Notes: generated by a model not told the origin, from the letters alone. A stretch of 64,000 nt of DNA from Shewanella sp. Choline-02u-19 (GCF_002836205.1 NZ_PJBE01000012.1:372001-436000); one strand, 5' to 3'; shown: positions 35,554 to 44,393, counted from the stretch's first letter. Numbers and translations: made by a program.

Positions 35554-37035
35554 TTATAGGGTGGGGGCGTCATCTATTCCTAGATCGCTCCATATAGCAT
35601 CTATTTTTTGTTTGACGGCTTCATCCATCACGATAGGTGTACCCCATTCACGATCGGTTTCACCTTGCCATTTATTGGTTGCATCCATGCCCATTTTGGA
35701 ACCGAGTCCAGTAACAGGCGAAGCAAAATCGAGATAATCGATAGGCGTATTTTCTATCATTACTGTGTCACGCTTGGGATCCATTCGAGTCGTAATGGCC
35801 CAGATCACATCATTCCAATCTCGACAGTTGACGTCTTCGTCGACGACAACAATAAATTTGGTGTACATAAACTGACGTAAGAACGACCACGCACCCATCA
35901 TCACACGCTTGGCATGACCCGGATATTCCTTACGGATAGAGATCACTGCCATACGGTATGAGCAACCTTCTGGTGGCAGATAGAAGTCGATGATCTCTGG
36001 GTATTGTTTGCGCAAAATAGGCACAAAAACTTCATTCAATGCTAGACCTAGCATAGCTGGCTCATCAGGTGGACGGCCGGTGTAGGTGCTGTGGTATATC
36101 GCATCTTTTCGATGGGTCATGTGGGTCACAGTAAAGACAGGGAAAGAGTCTGTCTCATTGTAGTAACCGGTATGGTCACCGTATGGACCCTCTTCAGCCA
36201 TCTCATCAGGATCGATATAGCCTTCGAGAATGATTTCGCTGGTGGCGGGAACTTCTAAATCACAAGTGATAGCTTTACACACTTCAGTGCGCTCACCACG
36301 GAGCAATCCCGCAAAGGCATATTCACTCATAGTGTCTGGTACAGGGGTCACGGCTGCTAAAATGGTGACAGGGTCAGCGCCAATAGCCACGACGACGGGG
36401 TAGCGCTCACCGGGGTATTTCTCTTTGAAATCTTTAAAGTCCAATGCGCCGCCGCGATGATCAAGCCAGCGCATAATCAGTTTGTTTTTACCAAGTAATT
36501 GCTGACGATAGATCCCCAAATTTTGGCGCTTTTGGCGTGGACCTTTAGTAATTGTCAGCCCCCAACTCACCAAGGGAGCAACGTCTCCTGGCCAGCAGTG
36601 TTGGACTGGCAGTCGGGTTAGATCAACTTCATCGCCGCTTTTGACCACTTGTTGGCAAGGTGGATTACGCACTGTTTTAGGCGGCATGTTTAAGGCTTGC
36701 TTAAACATCGGGATTTTTGCGATCACATCTTTAAAGCCGCGCGGTGGCTCTGGTTCTTTTAGAAACGCGAGTAGTTCACCGACATCTCGAAGTGCGAGAG
36801 GATCTTCTTTACCTAAAGCCATAGCGACTCGTTTCGGCGTACCGAACAGATTCACTAGCACTGGCATGTCATTGCCGACAGGGTTTTCGAATAACAGAGC
36901 GGGGCCTTTTGAGCGCAGAACGCGATCGGCAATCTCTGTCATTTCCAAATGAGGGTCGACTGGATGACTAATACGCTTAAGCTCACCATTGCTCTCTAGG
37001 TGGTCTATAAAACTGCGTAAATCCTTAAAACTCAT
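35554..37035 (-). CDS. ubiD: Polyprenyl-4-hydroxybenzoate decarboxylase UbiD
   Basis: The 493-residue decarboxylase of ubiquinone synthesis uses prenylated FMN to remove the ring carboxylate. It shows the standard UbiD course: [56 protein letters not shown], the catalytic-region pattern [13 protein letters not shown] and the ending [12 protein letters not shown]. Its length matches E. coli UbiD. fre follows directly. Confidence 0.97.
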   Translation of the reverse strand: MSFKDLRSFIDHLESNGELKRISHPVDPHLEMTEIADRVLRSKGPALLFENPVGNDMPVLVNLFGTPKRVAMALGKEDPLALRDVGELLAFLKEPEPPRGFKDVIAKIPMFKQALNMPPKTVRNPPCQQVVKSGDEVDLTRLPVQHCWPGDVAPLVSWGLTITKGPRQKRQNLGIYRQQLLGKNKLIMRWLDHRGGALDFKDFKEKYPGERYPVVVAIGADPVTILAAVTPVPDTMSEYAFAGLLRGERTEVCKAITCDLEVPATSEIILEGYIDPDEMAEEGPYGDHTGYYNETDSFPVFTVTHMTHRKDAIYHSTYTGRPPDEPAMLGLALNEVFVPILRKQYPEIIDFYLPPEGCSYRMAVISIRKEYPGHAKRVMMGAWSFLRQFMYTKFIVVVDEDVNCRDWNDVIWAITTRMDPKRDTVMIENTPIDYLDFASPVTGLGSKMGMDATNKWQGETDREWGTPIVMDEAVKQKIDAIWSDLGIDDAPTL

Positions 37036-37268
37036 AGGGGAATTCTCATCGCTATAAAGTGTGATATGGCGCGCACTATAGCATTATTCACGTAGGCGTT
37101 AAACGCCTGTTCATCAAAGCCGAGTACGCTAAAGATCCAGTCGTTAGTTATAGGTTGGTTTTAACATTCGACACGACTTTAAATGGCATTGGTGTAAATC
37201 GTATTTGGGCGTAAAATAGGTCAATGCTTTATGTTTTGCTAATGTAATATTAGCGTAGGAGTATGGCG

Positions 37269-37787
37269 ATGAAACAACTTTTAGTGAGGTTATTTACGGT
37301 AATACTGCTGGTGTCGAGTTCTGCATGGGCTGGTAATGCGGTTTCACAGCAGCATTTACGCTTTGTCGCACCGCCACTATGGGCTGTGAGTAACGTTAGT
37401 GTGGGCGTAGGCTGGGGCAGTGGTTGGAATTCAAATTTTAATGACCCATGGCGCTGGAATGTTGGTGTATCAAATGGGTGGTATTCGTACCCATATCGTG
37501 GCCGCTATTACCGTCCAGGCTGGGGCCACTATGGTTCTCGTTGGGGTTATAATCGTAACCAATATACATCCCCTTATCGTTATCAGCAGCCTGTTTACCG
37601 TCAAGCAGAGGCTAAAGTTATATCGCCTCCAGAACGAGTGACAACCAGTGTTAGCTATGCAACGGGCTTAACGCATTTGCCGGAAAATGCCCGTGTGGTA
37701 CAAAAAGATGGTCACACTGTTTATGAGTGGCAAGGGGTCGAGTACGTGTTTGACTGGAATAGTAAAACCTACAACAAGGTTGATTAA
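37269..37787 (+). CDS. Small exported Tyr/Trp/Gly-rich protein
   Basis: About 172 residues with a signal peptide (MKQLLVRLFTVILLVSSSAWA). The middle is rich in Tyr, Trp, Gly and Arg (SNGWYSYPYRGRYYRPG), and the end carries a DUF6515-like module with VQKDGHTVYEWQGVEYVFDW. The function is unknown; such proteins are usually envelope-associated. AGGAG lies seven bases before the ATG at 37269, so the in-frame ATG at 37263 is not chosen. Confidence 0.75.
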   Translation: MKQLLVRLFTVILLVSSSAWAGNAVSQQHLRFVAPPLWAVSNVSVGVGWGSGWNSNFNDPWRWNVGVSNGWYSYPYRGRYYRPGWGHYGSRWGYNRNQYTSPYRYQQPVYRQAEAKVISPPERVTTSVSYATGLTHLPENARVVQKDGHTVYEWQGVEYVFDWNSKTYNKVD

Positions 37788-37854
37788 CTTAGTTTGGTGT
37801 CAAACATGTATTAACAAGGTCGCACATATAAGCGCGACCTCACGCTAATGCAAA

Positions 37855-38367
37855 TCACCAAACCACTTCAGTTATTACATTCTCAGTTTCACCAATAAGG
37901 GTCTTGACCACATTATTGTCAGCATCGAGTAATATCAATCTGGGTATACCTGTGTTGGCAAATTGGTTATAGATACTTCTATCGGTATCAGCAACGAGGG
38001 CAAAGTTGAGTTCATACTCTTGGGCAAACTTATCGAGCGCCGCGTTATTTTCCTCTCGACCAATACCAATAATATCGACATTAGGGCTCAAATAAATATC
38101 TGACGCGGTGAGGTGTTTGATGGTGCGTTGTGAATCATGGCACCAAGTGGCGAATAAAATGAGTAACTTATTATTACGCGACTCGCTCAGGTCAATGCTG
38201 TTTCCTTGAGTATCAACAAAATGGGTTACAGGCACTTTGTCACCGGCTTCCACATAGGTTAAGTATTCTGTTTTGTTTTGCTGAGCAGTGGCGTGTTCGA
38301 TATTGTTTGCGCAGCCTGTTGTCGTCAATATAAACAAGCTGATTAGGATCAGTGTTAGGGCTCTCAT
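37855..38367 (-). CDS. Thioredoxin-fold lipoprotein with a single active-site Cys
   Basis: About 170 residues. A lipoprotein signal (LFILTTTGC, Cys at about 19) precedes a TlpA/AhpC-like domain: ILFATWCHDSQRTIKHL carries the first Cys of the usual WCxxC motif (about 76), but the second is Ser. NTGIPRLILLDADNNVV includes the cis-Pro loop of thioredoxin folds. Without the resolving Cys it cannot act as a classic disulfide reductase; a peroxidase-like, monothiol or structural role is possible. The in-frame start at 38382 is less favoured because GGA lies six bases before the ATG at 38367. It lies downstream of a signal peptidase gene. Confidence 0.78.
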   Translation of the reverse strand: MRALTLILISLFILTTTGCANNIEHATAQQNKTEYLTYVEAGDKVPVTHFVDTQGNSIDLSESRNNKLLILFATWCHDSQRTIKHLTASDIYLSPNVDIIGIGREENNAALDKFAQEYELNFALVADTDRSIYNQFANTGIPRLILLDADNNVVKTLIGETENVITEVVW

Positions 38368-38533
38368 AGGGCATCCATTCATCTGTAAGTCGCCCTAAAG
38401 TAACAAAGCCTAACCCATTTGTATAAGGCTTCTTAAAGCTTGTTGTATGCAGCATTAGCAAAGTCGGCTGATAGTGCTTAGAGACCATAGGCAGCTAGCC
38501 TGTGAGAAAAGGACGGGGTCCCTTTACTCAATA

Positions 38534-39202
38534 TTATAGCGAATGGAAGAAACGCTCTGGTCTTGGCAGGTAGTAATTATCGTAGTTAGCCGAAAATACC
38601 ACGGTTTTTGAACGGCCAACGATTTCGGCTCTTGGCACAAAACCAATCATTCTTGAATCCGCACTATGTTCGCGATTATCTCCAAGCACCAAATAATGCC
38701 CTTCTGGTACTGTAATGGGGCCAAAACTAGATTGACGTGTAATAACACCTTGCCCCGACATCCCTGCAATTTTTACCTGATGGCTTAAGCCCAAAAGGTG
38801 CTCAACCCGAATGTCTGAATTATCCAATTTTGGCTCGGACGCGTCGCTATACTGCAGTACTTCACCATTAATCGATAACACATTGTCGCGCATTACTATT
38901 GTGTCAGTGGGAAGGCCTATTACTCGCTTGACCAATTTCTTGTTACTGGCCTTTGAGTCAAAGATAACGATGTCGCCACGTTGCGGATCAGCAAGCTTGG
39001 CAATGGATATATGGGTAAACGGAATACGGAGATCGTAAGCCATTTTATTCACCAGTAGACGATCACCTTCGACGATGGTGGGTTTCATTGAACCTGTGGG
39101 GACACTGTTCCAGTCGGCAACTGCGCTTCTGAACACCAGCATTAATGAAATAAACAAAATAAGTGAGCGGTTCTGTTTTAGTAGCGTTAGAAATCTTCTC
39201 AT
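38534..39202 (-). CDS. lepB: Signal peptidase I (short paralogue)
   Basis: The 222-residue protein has one N-terminal membrane helix (about 13-28) and the S26 protease domain. The catalytic Ser lies in PTGSMKPT (about 38) and the general-base Lys in KKLVKRVIG (about 92); GDNREHSADSRMIGFV is the conserved box E. E. coli LepB has 324 residues and two membrane helices, so this is the shorter type, and the main lepB of the genome is expected next to lepA elsewhere. It may process a subset of substrates. A thioredoxin-fold lipoprotein gene follows about 165 bp downstream. Confidence 0.9.
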   Translation of the reverse strand: MRRFLTLLKQNRSLILFISLMLVFRSAVADWNSVPTGSMKPTIVEGDRLLVNKMAYDLRIPFTHISIAKLADPQRGDIVIFDSKASNKKLVKRVIGLPTDTIVMRDNVLSINGEVLQYSDASEPKLDNSDIRVEHLLGLSHQVKIAGMSGQGVITRQSSFGPITVPEGHYLVLGDNREHSADSRMIGFVPRAEIVGRSKTVVFSANYDNYYLPRPERFFHSL

Positions 39203-39477
39203 ACAATAGTTCCTTTATTGATTTTGGTGCTTATTCTCCAATTTGAGACTATGTCACTCTGCAAAAATTCATATTTCAGCTAGATATAAAGGTAACCAAA
39301 TATGAATTGCGAGTCTGTAGAGGGTTGTATCGATGATTTTTACGTGCCAATTTGCTGGATAATACAGCAAGAAAACCGCTATATTGCAGAAAATGCATTA
39401 AATGGTCTATTTGTTGCCCAGTTGAACAAATAGAGGCTTTACATTCTAACTCGATATCCCTATTATTCACGGCGTTC

Positions 39478-39568
39478 GGAGAGATGGCAGAGTGGTCGAA
39501 TGCACCGGTCTTGAAAACCGGCATAGGTTTGTAGCCTATCTAGGGTTCAAATCCCTATCTCTCCGCCA
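39478..39568 (+). tRNA. tRNA-Ser (anticodon UGA)
   Basis: A 91-nt tRNA with encoded CCA. The acceptor stem GGAGAGA pairs with TCTCTCC; the anticodon arm CCGGTCTTGAAAACCGG gives anticodon TGA; the long variable arm ATAGGTTTGTAGCCTAT marks a class II serine tRNA; and the T arm is AGGGTTCAAATCCCT. A terminator follows 12 bases after the end. Confidence 0.97.
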
Positions 39569-39616
39569 CATTAAGATGAAGGGCTACCAGAAATGGTAGC
39601 CCTTTTTCGTATGGGA
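39541..39616 (+). repeat. 76-bp direct repeat, copy 1 (tRNA-Ser 3' end plus terminator)
   Basis: This covers the T arm, acceptor 3' strand, CCA and terminator of tRNA-Ser. It recurs 128 bp downstream with a single base change. Confidence 0.92.
39581..39607 (+). terminator. Intrinsic terminator of tRNA-Ser
   Basis: GGGCTACCA-GAAA-TGGTAGCCC followed by five T residues. Confidence 0.93.
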
Positions 39617-39668
39617 AAAGAAAGATAATGATAGTTAGAGTCTGCTTAGGGTTTGTAGCGCAGTCACG

Positions 39669-39744
39669 TAGGGTTCAAATCCTTATCTCTCCGCCACATT
39701 AAGATGAAGGGCTACCAGAAATGGTAGCCCTTTTTCGTATGGGA
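39669..39744 (+). repeat. 76-bp direct repeat, copy 2 (tRNA-Ser 3' remnant)
   Basis: Identical to 39541-39616 except for one C to T change in the T arm (CCCTA to CCTTA). Upstream similarity to the variable arm is limited to a GGTTTGTAGC segment (about 39650-39659). There is no anticodon arm or 5' half, so it cannot encode a tRNA. Confidence 0.92.
39709..39735 (+). terminator. Duplicated intrinsic terminator
   Basis: An exact second copy of the tRNA-Ser terminator hairpin with five T residues. Confidence 0.9.
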
Positions 39745-39830
39745 TAATAAGAATCCTATTGTTCCTCTTGATTAGAGTCAGCCGCATTAAGATAACGCTA
39801 TTTAATCGCTCTGGTGTAAGGCGATAGCCA

Positions 39831-40697
39831 CTATTTCAATGCAAAATAGATATCGGTAATCAGCTCGTTTTCAGGGACTGCTGGAAACAGGTTCATATAT
39901 TGGAAGAACAGCGGAAAATCTCTTAATTGCTCTCCACTTGTAGGTAACCAATCGCGGTAGAATTGATAGATTTTTTCATCCATCTGCTGATGCGATCCTA
40001 AATGTCTTATTTTGGCAAAGCGGCCGCCGGGAATCATTTTGGCGATCACGCCGTAATCATTGGCCTGTAACTCTTGGGTGAGGGAGCCACAAATGTCAAA
40101 GTGAAACTGCTCGGCAGGTACAGTGTTGGGGTCGTTATACGGCACGCCTATCGATTGGCTGCTGGCCACTGGAGAGTCGGTTGTGGCTTTGCGCCACTCA
40201 ATAAACTTTTGGAGTGAGTCGTTGAGTGTTTGCGGCGCGCCGTGGTGTTCCAATACAGCAACTTGTGTCTCTTCTCTATGGGTTAATTCTATATTCACAG
40301 TATCATTCCTCGTTAGGTTCATTTTCTCATATTCGTCACTCCACAGCTGCCAATTCGGTGTGAGTCGAAACTGAGATGGAGTTTGTATAAATGCCTTTTT
40401 AAACGCACGAGAGAAGGATTCTGAGTTTTCAAAGCCAGCATCAAGCGCGATATCCGTTATCCGCTCATTAGCATGAAATACTAATCGATATGAGGCTCTT
40501 TTAAGACGCATCATCAAGATGTATCTCCCAACGTTGATCCCGGTAAAAACCTGAAACTGTCGATGAAAATGATATTTCGAAAAATGAACCACCTGACTCA
40601 ACTGTTGCACATTTAGGTCGTCGTCTAAATGCAGGGCAATATAATCGCAAATCGCGACAATTTTGGCTGAATAGTGTTGGCTTGTCTGCTGGCTCAT
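39831..40697 (-). CDS. AraC-family regulator with GyrI-like effector domain
   Basis: The 288-residue protein has an N-terminal AraC-type double helix-turn-helix (about 8-110), with LSQVVHFSKYHFHRQF and the second-helix pattern DIALDAGFENSESFSRAFKK. A C-terminal GyrI/SbmC-like ligand-binding domain (about 125-288) has ELTHREETQVAVLEHHGAP and the closing FPLFFQYMNLFP. This is the Rob/SoxS-plus-GyrI layout, in which small hydrophobic or drug-like ligands are sensed. No target gene is evident beside it; it stands alone between the tRNA region and a DUF3859 gene. Confidence 0.9.
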   Translation of the reverse strand: MSQQTSQHYSAKIVAICDYIALHLDDDLNVQQLSQVVHFSKYHFHRQFQVFTGINVGRYILMMRLKRASYRLVFHANERITDIALDAGFENSESFSRAFKKAFIQTPSQFRLTPNWQLWSDEYEKMNLTRNDTVNIELTHREETQVAVLEHHGAPQTLNDSLQKFIEWRKATTDSPVASSQSIGVPYNDPNTVPAEQFHFDICGSLTQELQANDYGVIAKMIPGGRFAKIRHLGSHQQMDEKIYQFYRDWLPTSGEQLRDFPLFFQYMNLFPAVPENELITDIYFALK

Positions 40698-40782
40698 TTC
40701 AATCTCTCCTCAAGTGCGAAGCTATTATTACAGTGAACCACAGACGTTACCTGACCGAAATTGCTGACTAGTTTATTAATCG

Positions 40783-41217
40783 TTAAAATCCGCGTCGCTT
40801 CCAGAATGCACCTATTTTGTCACCCTCTTCATTGAGGTGTACTTTAAAGGTTTTCTCGGCAATGACTTTGCCTTTGAGCTCAAGTGTCATGCGCCATTTG
40901 CCGACTTTATTGTGTTCTGGTGCCCAGATGGTGTCGCCAATGTAGAACTTCCAGTCATTAGACTTTATGTAAACTTCACCGTCAAAGGGGGGCCGAATAT
41001 CGCCGTTGGCATCGGGAATGTCGGGATGGTATATGCAGTAGCGTAATACTTGGTTCTTGGCTTTTTTTATCTGCGCGACAAAACCAAACTCAATGTCGAC
41101 TTCAGCGGGCACGTGTATCGTTGCTTTCGTCAATTTAGGCAAGTCATCACTGTCTTCGTCCCATTGGGTGAAAATACCGCTACGAATGATATTGACATCA
41201 GGTTTGAGTTTAGACAT
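40783..41217 (-). CDS. DUF3859 domain protein
   Basis: About 144 residues starting MSKLKPDVNIIRSGIFTQWD, with FKVHLNEEGDKIGAFWKRRG at the end. The body is mostly beta (WKFYIGDTIWAPEHNKVGKWRMTLELKGKVIAEKTF), an immunoglobulin-like pattern of the DUF3859 family. The function is unknown. There is no signal peptide from this start. The frame extends to a TTG at 41277, but family starts and codon type favour 41217. Confidence 0.72.
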   Translation of the reverse strand: MSKLKPDVNIIRSGIFTQWDEDSDDLPKLTKATIHVPAEVDIEFGFVAQIKKAKNQVLRYCIYHPDIPDANGDIRPPFDGEVYIKSNDWKFYIGDTIWAPEHNKVGKWRMTLELKGKVIAEKTFKVHLNEEGDKIGAFWKRRGF

Positions 41218-41506
41218 GAGTGGCAAGTCTTCATGTAAGAGTTTAAGAGGTAATAAGGATACCCAAAATAGCGCCAACTTTCATGTTACGCAGCTAATAG
41301 GATTAAACGTGAATATTTCTGTACAGCATAAAATGCTGTTCGAGTGGACATTTTTAGCAGGCAAGGTAATCTGATGTGGACTTATGTATCGAACATTAGC
41401 ATTTTTATAATCATCAATTTGATAGCTAGGTAGTGTTGATGCTATGGATTGAAACTGCATAAGCCGCTTACTTACTTCTCAATTCAATTAGGATGAAGTC
41501 AACTTT

Positions 41507-42148
41507 ATGAATCTTGCTACTCTATTTTACGTCTACGACCCTATGTGCAGCTGGTGTTGGGGTTATAAACCAACATGGTCACTGTTAGAAAACCAACTAA
41601 AACAACAATTCCCAGACCTCGCTATTGAGTATCGTTTAGGCGGGCTAGCAGCCGATACCGACGAGCCGATGCCGCAAGATATGCAGGTCTTTTTACAGCA
41701 GACATGGCAGCGTATTTCAGTGCAGTTAGGCACTCAATTTAACTTTGATTTTTGGACTGAGTGTCAGCCAAAAAGAGCCACCTATCCAGCGTGTCGTGCA
41801 ATATTGTTGGCGCGGGATGCAGGGCTAGAAGCCGAGTTTTATCTTGCGGTGCAGCAGGCGTATTATCTTGAAGCGAAGAACCCTTCAGATGATACAACAT
41901 TGGTTGATATCGCCAGCAAGTTAGCAATGGATCGTGAGGCTTTTGCTAAAGCGCTCAATAGTGATTTAACCAAAAGTCGATTGCAGCAAGAGATAAGTCA
42001 AACAAGACGGTTACCCATTCAGGGCTTTCCCTCTTTGGTGCTGGCGCTAAATGGCGACTTAATATTAATTGAGTTGGATTATAAAAATGCACCAACCAGC
42101 TTTAACCAAATTGCACTGCTGATGAAAGAGGCCAAACTCGAAGTCTAG
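41507..42148 (+). CDS. Cytoplasmic DsbA-family (FrnE/HCCA-like) oxidoreductase
   Basis: The 213-residue protein has no signal peptide, so it is cytoplasmic. A thioredoxin-type site CSWC is at about residues 14-17 in YVYDPMCSWCWGYKP, and the DsbA helical insert follows (WPx-like region FWTECQPKRATYPACRAI). GFPSLVLALNGDLI is the cis-Pro strand. Relatives of this subfamily act as thiol oxidoreductases or disulfide isomerases and some as 2-hydroxychromene-2-carboxylate isomerase-like enzymes. The substrate is unknown. It is a single gene. Confidence 0.85.
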   Translation: MNLATLFYVYDPMCSWCWGYKPTWSLLENQLKQQFPDLAIEYRLGGLAADTDEPMPQDMQVFLQQTWQRISVQLGTQFNFDFWTECQPKRATYPACRAILLARDAGLEAEFYLAVQQAYYLEAKNPSDDTTLVDIASKLAMDREAFAKALNSDLTKSRLQQEISQTRRLPIQGFPSLVLALNGDLILIELDYKNAPTSFNQIALLMKEAKLEV

Positions 42149-42157
42149 TGGCTAGGG

Positions 42158-42514
42158 CTACTCTACACAGTTAACGTGGTGCTCATTGTTGACGGTTAAG
42201 GCGAGTACTTTCATATATTGGTTGTGGGTAACATAACCGCAGCGGCCGTTAATTTGTTCACCAGAAGACAGCCGGATGCGATAGATATATTCACCATCCA
42301 CTTGTTCGGTGCTGTGGTGAATACGCATGCTTTTAGACGGTTCGATATTATCGAATACCAGATTATTGTTGGGGAGACTGACTTCAACGCGGGTCAGTAG
42401 TTGCCCGGACTGGTTGTTGATCTCAACGCTAGGCATAATGAAAAAATAAGCGTGGTAGCCTATAAATAAACACAGTGCGGTAAATAGGGTGAATATAAGG
42501 CAACTTCGCATCAA
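42158..42514 (-). CDS. Small membrane-anchored hypothetical protein
   Basis: The 118-residue protein has an N-terminal membrane helix or uncleaved signal (about 5-27) and a beta-rich exported domain (SVEINNQSGQLLTRVEVSL, YRIRLSSGEQINGRCGYV). Two Cys in the mature part (about 94 and 116) could form a disulfide. No family is recognised. It is convergent with the DsbA-family gene. Confidence 0.65.
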   Translation of the reverse strand: MMRSCLIFTLFTALCLFIGYHAYFFIMPSVEINNQSGQLLTRVEVSLPNNNLVFDNIEPSKSMRIHHSTEQVDGEYIYRIRLSSGEQINGRCGYVTHNQYMKVLALTVNNEHHVNCVE

Positions 42515-42611
42515 TACTCCTAAGTGGACGTTGAGTGATGTAAATCAATTTTTATAAGTATAGAAAACGATTCCATTATTTTTATTTCACGCTTTAATTC
42601 GTGTATCACTA

Positions 42612-43274
42612 TTATCCGCGGTTAATGGTGATATCAGAGATATAGCCATGTTCTGTTGCCGTCAGGGCTTGCTTTAACATCAGAGCGGCTTCTTCTGCGC
42701 TCATAAAGTGACTGGTATTAAGGGATTTACCACTGGTATCCCAAAATGATGTTGCCATCCCCCCTGGATATACCGCAATCAGTTTCATCGGATGGCTCTT
42801 TAACTCTAGTCGAACCGACTCAACTAAACCTCGCACCGCCCATTTTACGGCGCAATAAGTGGACTCTTCAGCCTTAGCCATTTGTGCGGCCGTTGACATC
42901 ACAATCACCACCGTGACAGGCTTATCTTTATAACGTTTTACGGCCTCGCGCAGGAGCATTATTGCCGAGGTGACATTGTTGCTGATCAAGGCATTTATCG
43001 CCGCTGCGGATTGCTCTTCTAAACGACCAAAATAGCCACTCCCCGCACTGTGAATGATGACAGAGGGCGTTTGTGGCAATGAATCAAATAAGCTGATGAC
43101 AGAGTGCTCATTACTGAGATCGCAGCTGTGAGGGGTGACATTGGCCCCCAAGTTTGCCGCGAGAGTGTTTAAACGTTCTGCATTACGACCGCTGATGCAA
43201 ACTGCGGATTCTTGACTGTATAGTGTCGCCAACGCTGCGCCTAAACCTGAGCTTGCACCTGTGATCAATACCAT
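42612..43274 (-). CDS. Short-chain dehydrogenase/reductase
   Basis: The 220-residue SDR has the nucleotide-binding TGASSGLG at about 5-12, a Ser in VIVMSTAAQ (about 126) and the catalytic pair in STYCAVKWAVRG (YxxxK, about 139-143), so it should be active. GSGYFGRLEEQ (about 75-87) fits the classical SDR helix. The substrate cannot be inferred. It lies downstream of aroQ and the AccB-like gene, in the place accC would normally occupy, with a 99-bp gap. Confidence 0.9.
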   Translation of the reverse strand: MVLITGASSGLGAALATLYSQESAVCISGRNAERLNTLAANLGANVTPHSCDLSNEHSVISLFDSLPQTPSVIIHSAGSGYFGRLEEQSAAAINALISNNVTSAIMLLREAVKRYKDKPVTVVIVMSTAAQMAKAEESTYCAVKWAVRGLVESVRLELKSHPMKLIAVYPGGMATSFWDTSGKSLNTSHFMSAEEAALMLKQALTATEHGYISDITINRG

Positions 43275-43373
43275 CGCGGTCTATTTCCTTTGATTCTGTC
43301 TATACACAACGACCTGAATATGCTCGTTGCAGAGGTGTTGCGCCAGCGTAATTGTAGGCGTATTTAGGTATAA

Positions 43374-43832
43374 TTACTCTATTACTAGCAGTGGTTGTTC
43401 AAAGTCTATTTGCTCACCATCTTCGATTAATATAGCGGTGATGGTGCCACTTTTATCCGCCGCAATACGATTCATCATCGTCATGGCTTCAATGATACAA
43501 ACAATGTCGCCTTGCTTTACCTGTTGCCCTAGAAAGCATAATGGCTTGTCAGTATTTTTATCAGTCAGATAGAGGGTGCCAACCATGGGTGATAGCAGTT
43601 TATGGCTGTCTAAATCATCATAGTGTTTGCTCGCGCCAGTATTGGAACTTGGCTCTGCCGTCGGCGCGGCCACACTGCTTGCGGGGACTAGAAATGTTTG
43701 TACGCCAGCTTGAATAGGCAGCGGACTGTGACGGCAAATACGCACCGACTCTTCACCTTCTTTGATCTCTAGTTCGGCAATATCCGACTCTTGAACTAAC
43801 TCAATCAGCTTTTTTATCTTACGAATATCCAT
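43374..43832 (-). CDS. AccB-like biotin carboxyl carrier protein lacking the biotin lysine
   Basis: The 152-residue protein has the full AccB layout: an N-terminal helical region (MDIRKIKKLIELVQESDIAELEI), an Ala/Pro/Ser-rich linker (about 40-72) and a biotinyl domain (about 76-152) with SPMVGTLY, GDIVCIIEAM and AADKSGTITAILIEDGE. The canonical EAMKMMN is EAMTMMN here: the biotinylated Lys is Thr118 (codon ACG at 43479-43481). It is downstream of aroQ, as in the standard aroQ-accB-accC order, but accC is missing. It is probably a second, non-biotinylated copy, with true accBC elsewhere. A sequencing error seems less likely because no frame damage is seen. Confidence 0.88.
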   Translation of the reverse strand: MDIRKIKKLIELVQESDIAELEIKEGEESVRICRHSPLPIQAGVQTFLVPASSVAAPTAEPSSNTGASKHYDDLDSHKLLSPMVGTLYLTDKNTDKPLCFLGQQVKQGDIVCIIEAMTMMNRIAADKSGTITAILIEDGEQIDFEQPLLVIE

Positions 43833-43847
43833 ATTGGGCCAGTGACC

Positions 43848-44300
43848 TTATTTTTGTTTTGATGCGTTCAGCTGAGCGATCGCCGATTGCAGTGCAAATT
43901 GATAACCCTGAGCGCCTAAACCGCAAATAACCCCCACGGCTTTATCGGAGAAATAGGAGTGGTGGCGGAAAGGTTCGCGACTATGGACGTTAGATAGATG
44001 CACTTCGATGAAGGGGATTGCGACGCCTAAAAGTGCATCGCGCAGCGCAACACTGGTATGGGTGAAAGCCGCGGGATTGATAATGACAAAATCGGCATCG
44101 GTATTATGTATCGCCTCAATTAATAGGTGCTCGGCGTTAGATTGAATATGATCTAACAGCACGTTGGCATCAGCAGCTTGCTGTTTTAGGCCATTAACAA
44201 TGTGCTCAAGGGTATGATGTCCATAATGCCCGGGCTCTCTGCGTCCGAGTAAATTCAGATTAGGACCATTGACGAGTAATATTTTGGCTTGGCTGCTCAT
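43848..44300 (-). CDS. aroQ: Type II 3-dehydroquinate dehydratase AroQ
   Basis: The 150-residue enzyme converts 3-dehydroquinate to 3-dehydroshikimate in the shikimate pathway. [18 protein letters not shown] carries the catalytic Arg and Tyr, [18 protein letters not shown] the conserved Asn, and [17 protein letters not shown] the catalytic His. The ATG at 44300 with AAGGGG seven bases upstream matches family starts; the frame open to 44357 is not needed. It is 15 bp ahead of the AccB-like gene, and a 25-bp perfect palindrome lies upstream. Confidence 0.95.
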   Translation of the reverse strand: MSSQAKILLVNGPNLNLLGRREPGHYGHHTLEHIVNGLKQQAADANVLLDHIQSNAEHLLIEAIHNTDADFVIINPAAFTHTSVALRDALLGVAIPFIEVHLSNVHSREPFRHHSYFSDKAVGVICGLGAQGYQFALQSAIAQLNASKQK

Positions 44301-44337
44301 AAAAAATCCCCTTGGATAAACCGTATTAAAGTACGCT

Positions 44338-44362
44338 ATTGATTGATTTAAAATCAATCAAT
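44338..44362. promoter_or_regulatory. 25-bp perfect palindrome upstream of aroQ
   Basis: ATTGATTGATTT, one central A and AAATCAATCAAT form a perfect 12-1-12 palindrome, 38-62 bases before the aroQ start. It has the size and symmetry of a repressor operator. A G/C-poor stem without a T run makes a terminator for the upstream arfB gene less likely. The regulator is unknown. Confidence 0.5.
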
Positions 44363-44393
44363 AGGTTGTTGAACTAAAATTAGTGTTCAATGT

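Noticed and set aside
37817..37840. 7-bp stem-loop (AGGTCGC/GCGACCT) between convergent genes
   Set aside because: There is no T run on either side; it is too weak to call a terminator with confidence.
38240..38488. 82-codon minus-strand frame overlapping the thioredoxin-like lipoprotein
   Set aside because: It is in another frame over a gene with a clear lipoprotein signal and domain.
39276..39524. 82-codon minus-strand frame across tRNA-Ser
   Set aside because: It runs through the tRNA gene and its promoter, so it is chance coding.
43479..43481. Reading the AccB Thr codon as a sequencing error
   Set aside because: It is possible, since AAG to ACG is one change, but the missing accC and otherwise intact gene make a true paralogue as likely; kept as a finding with a stated test.
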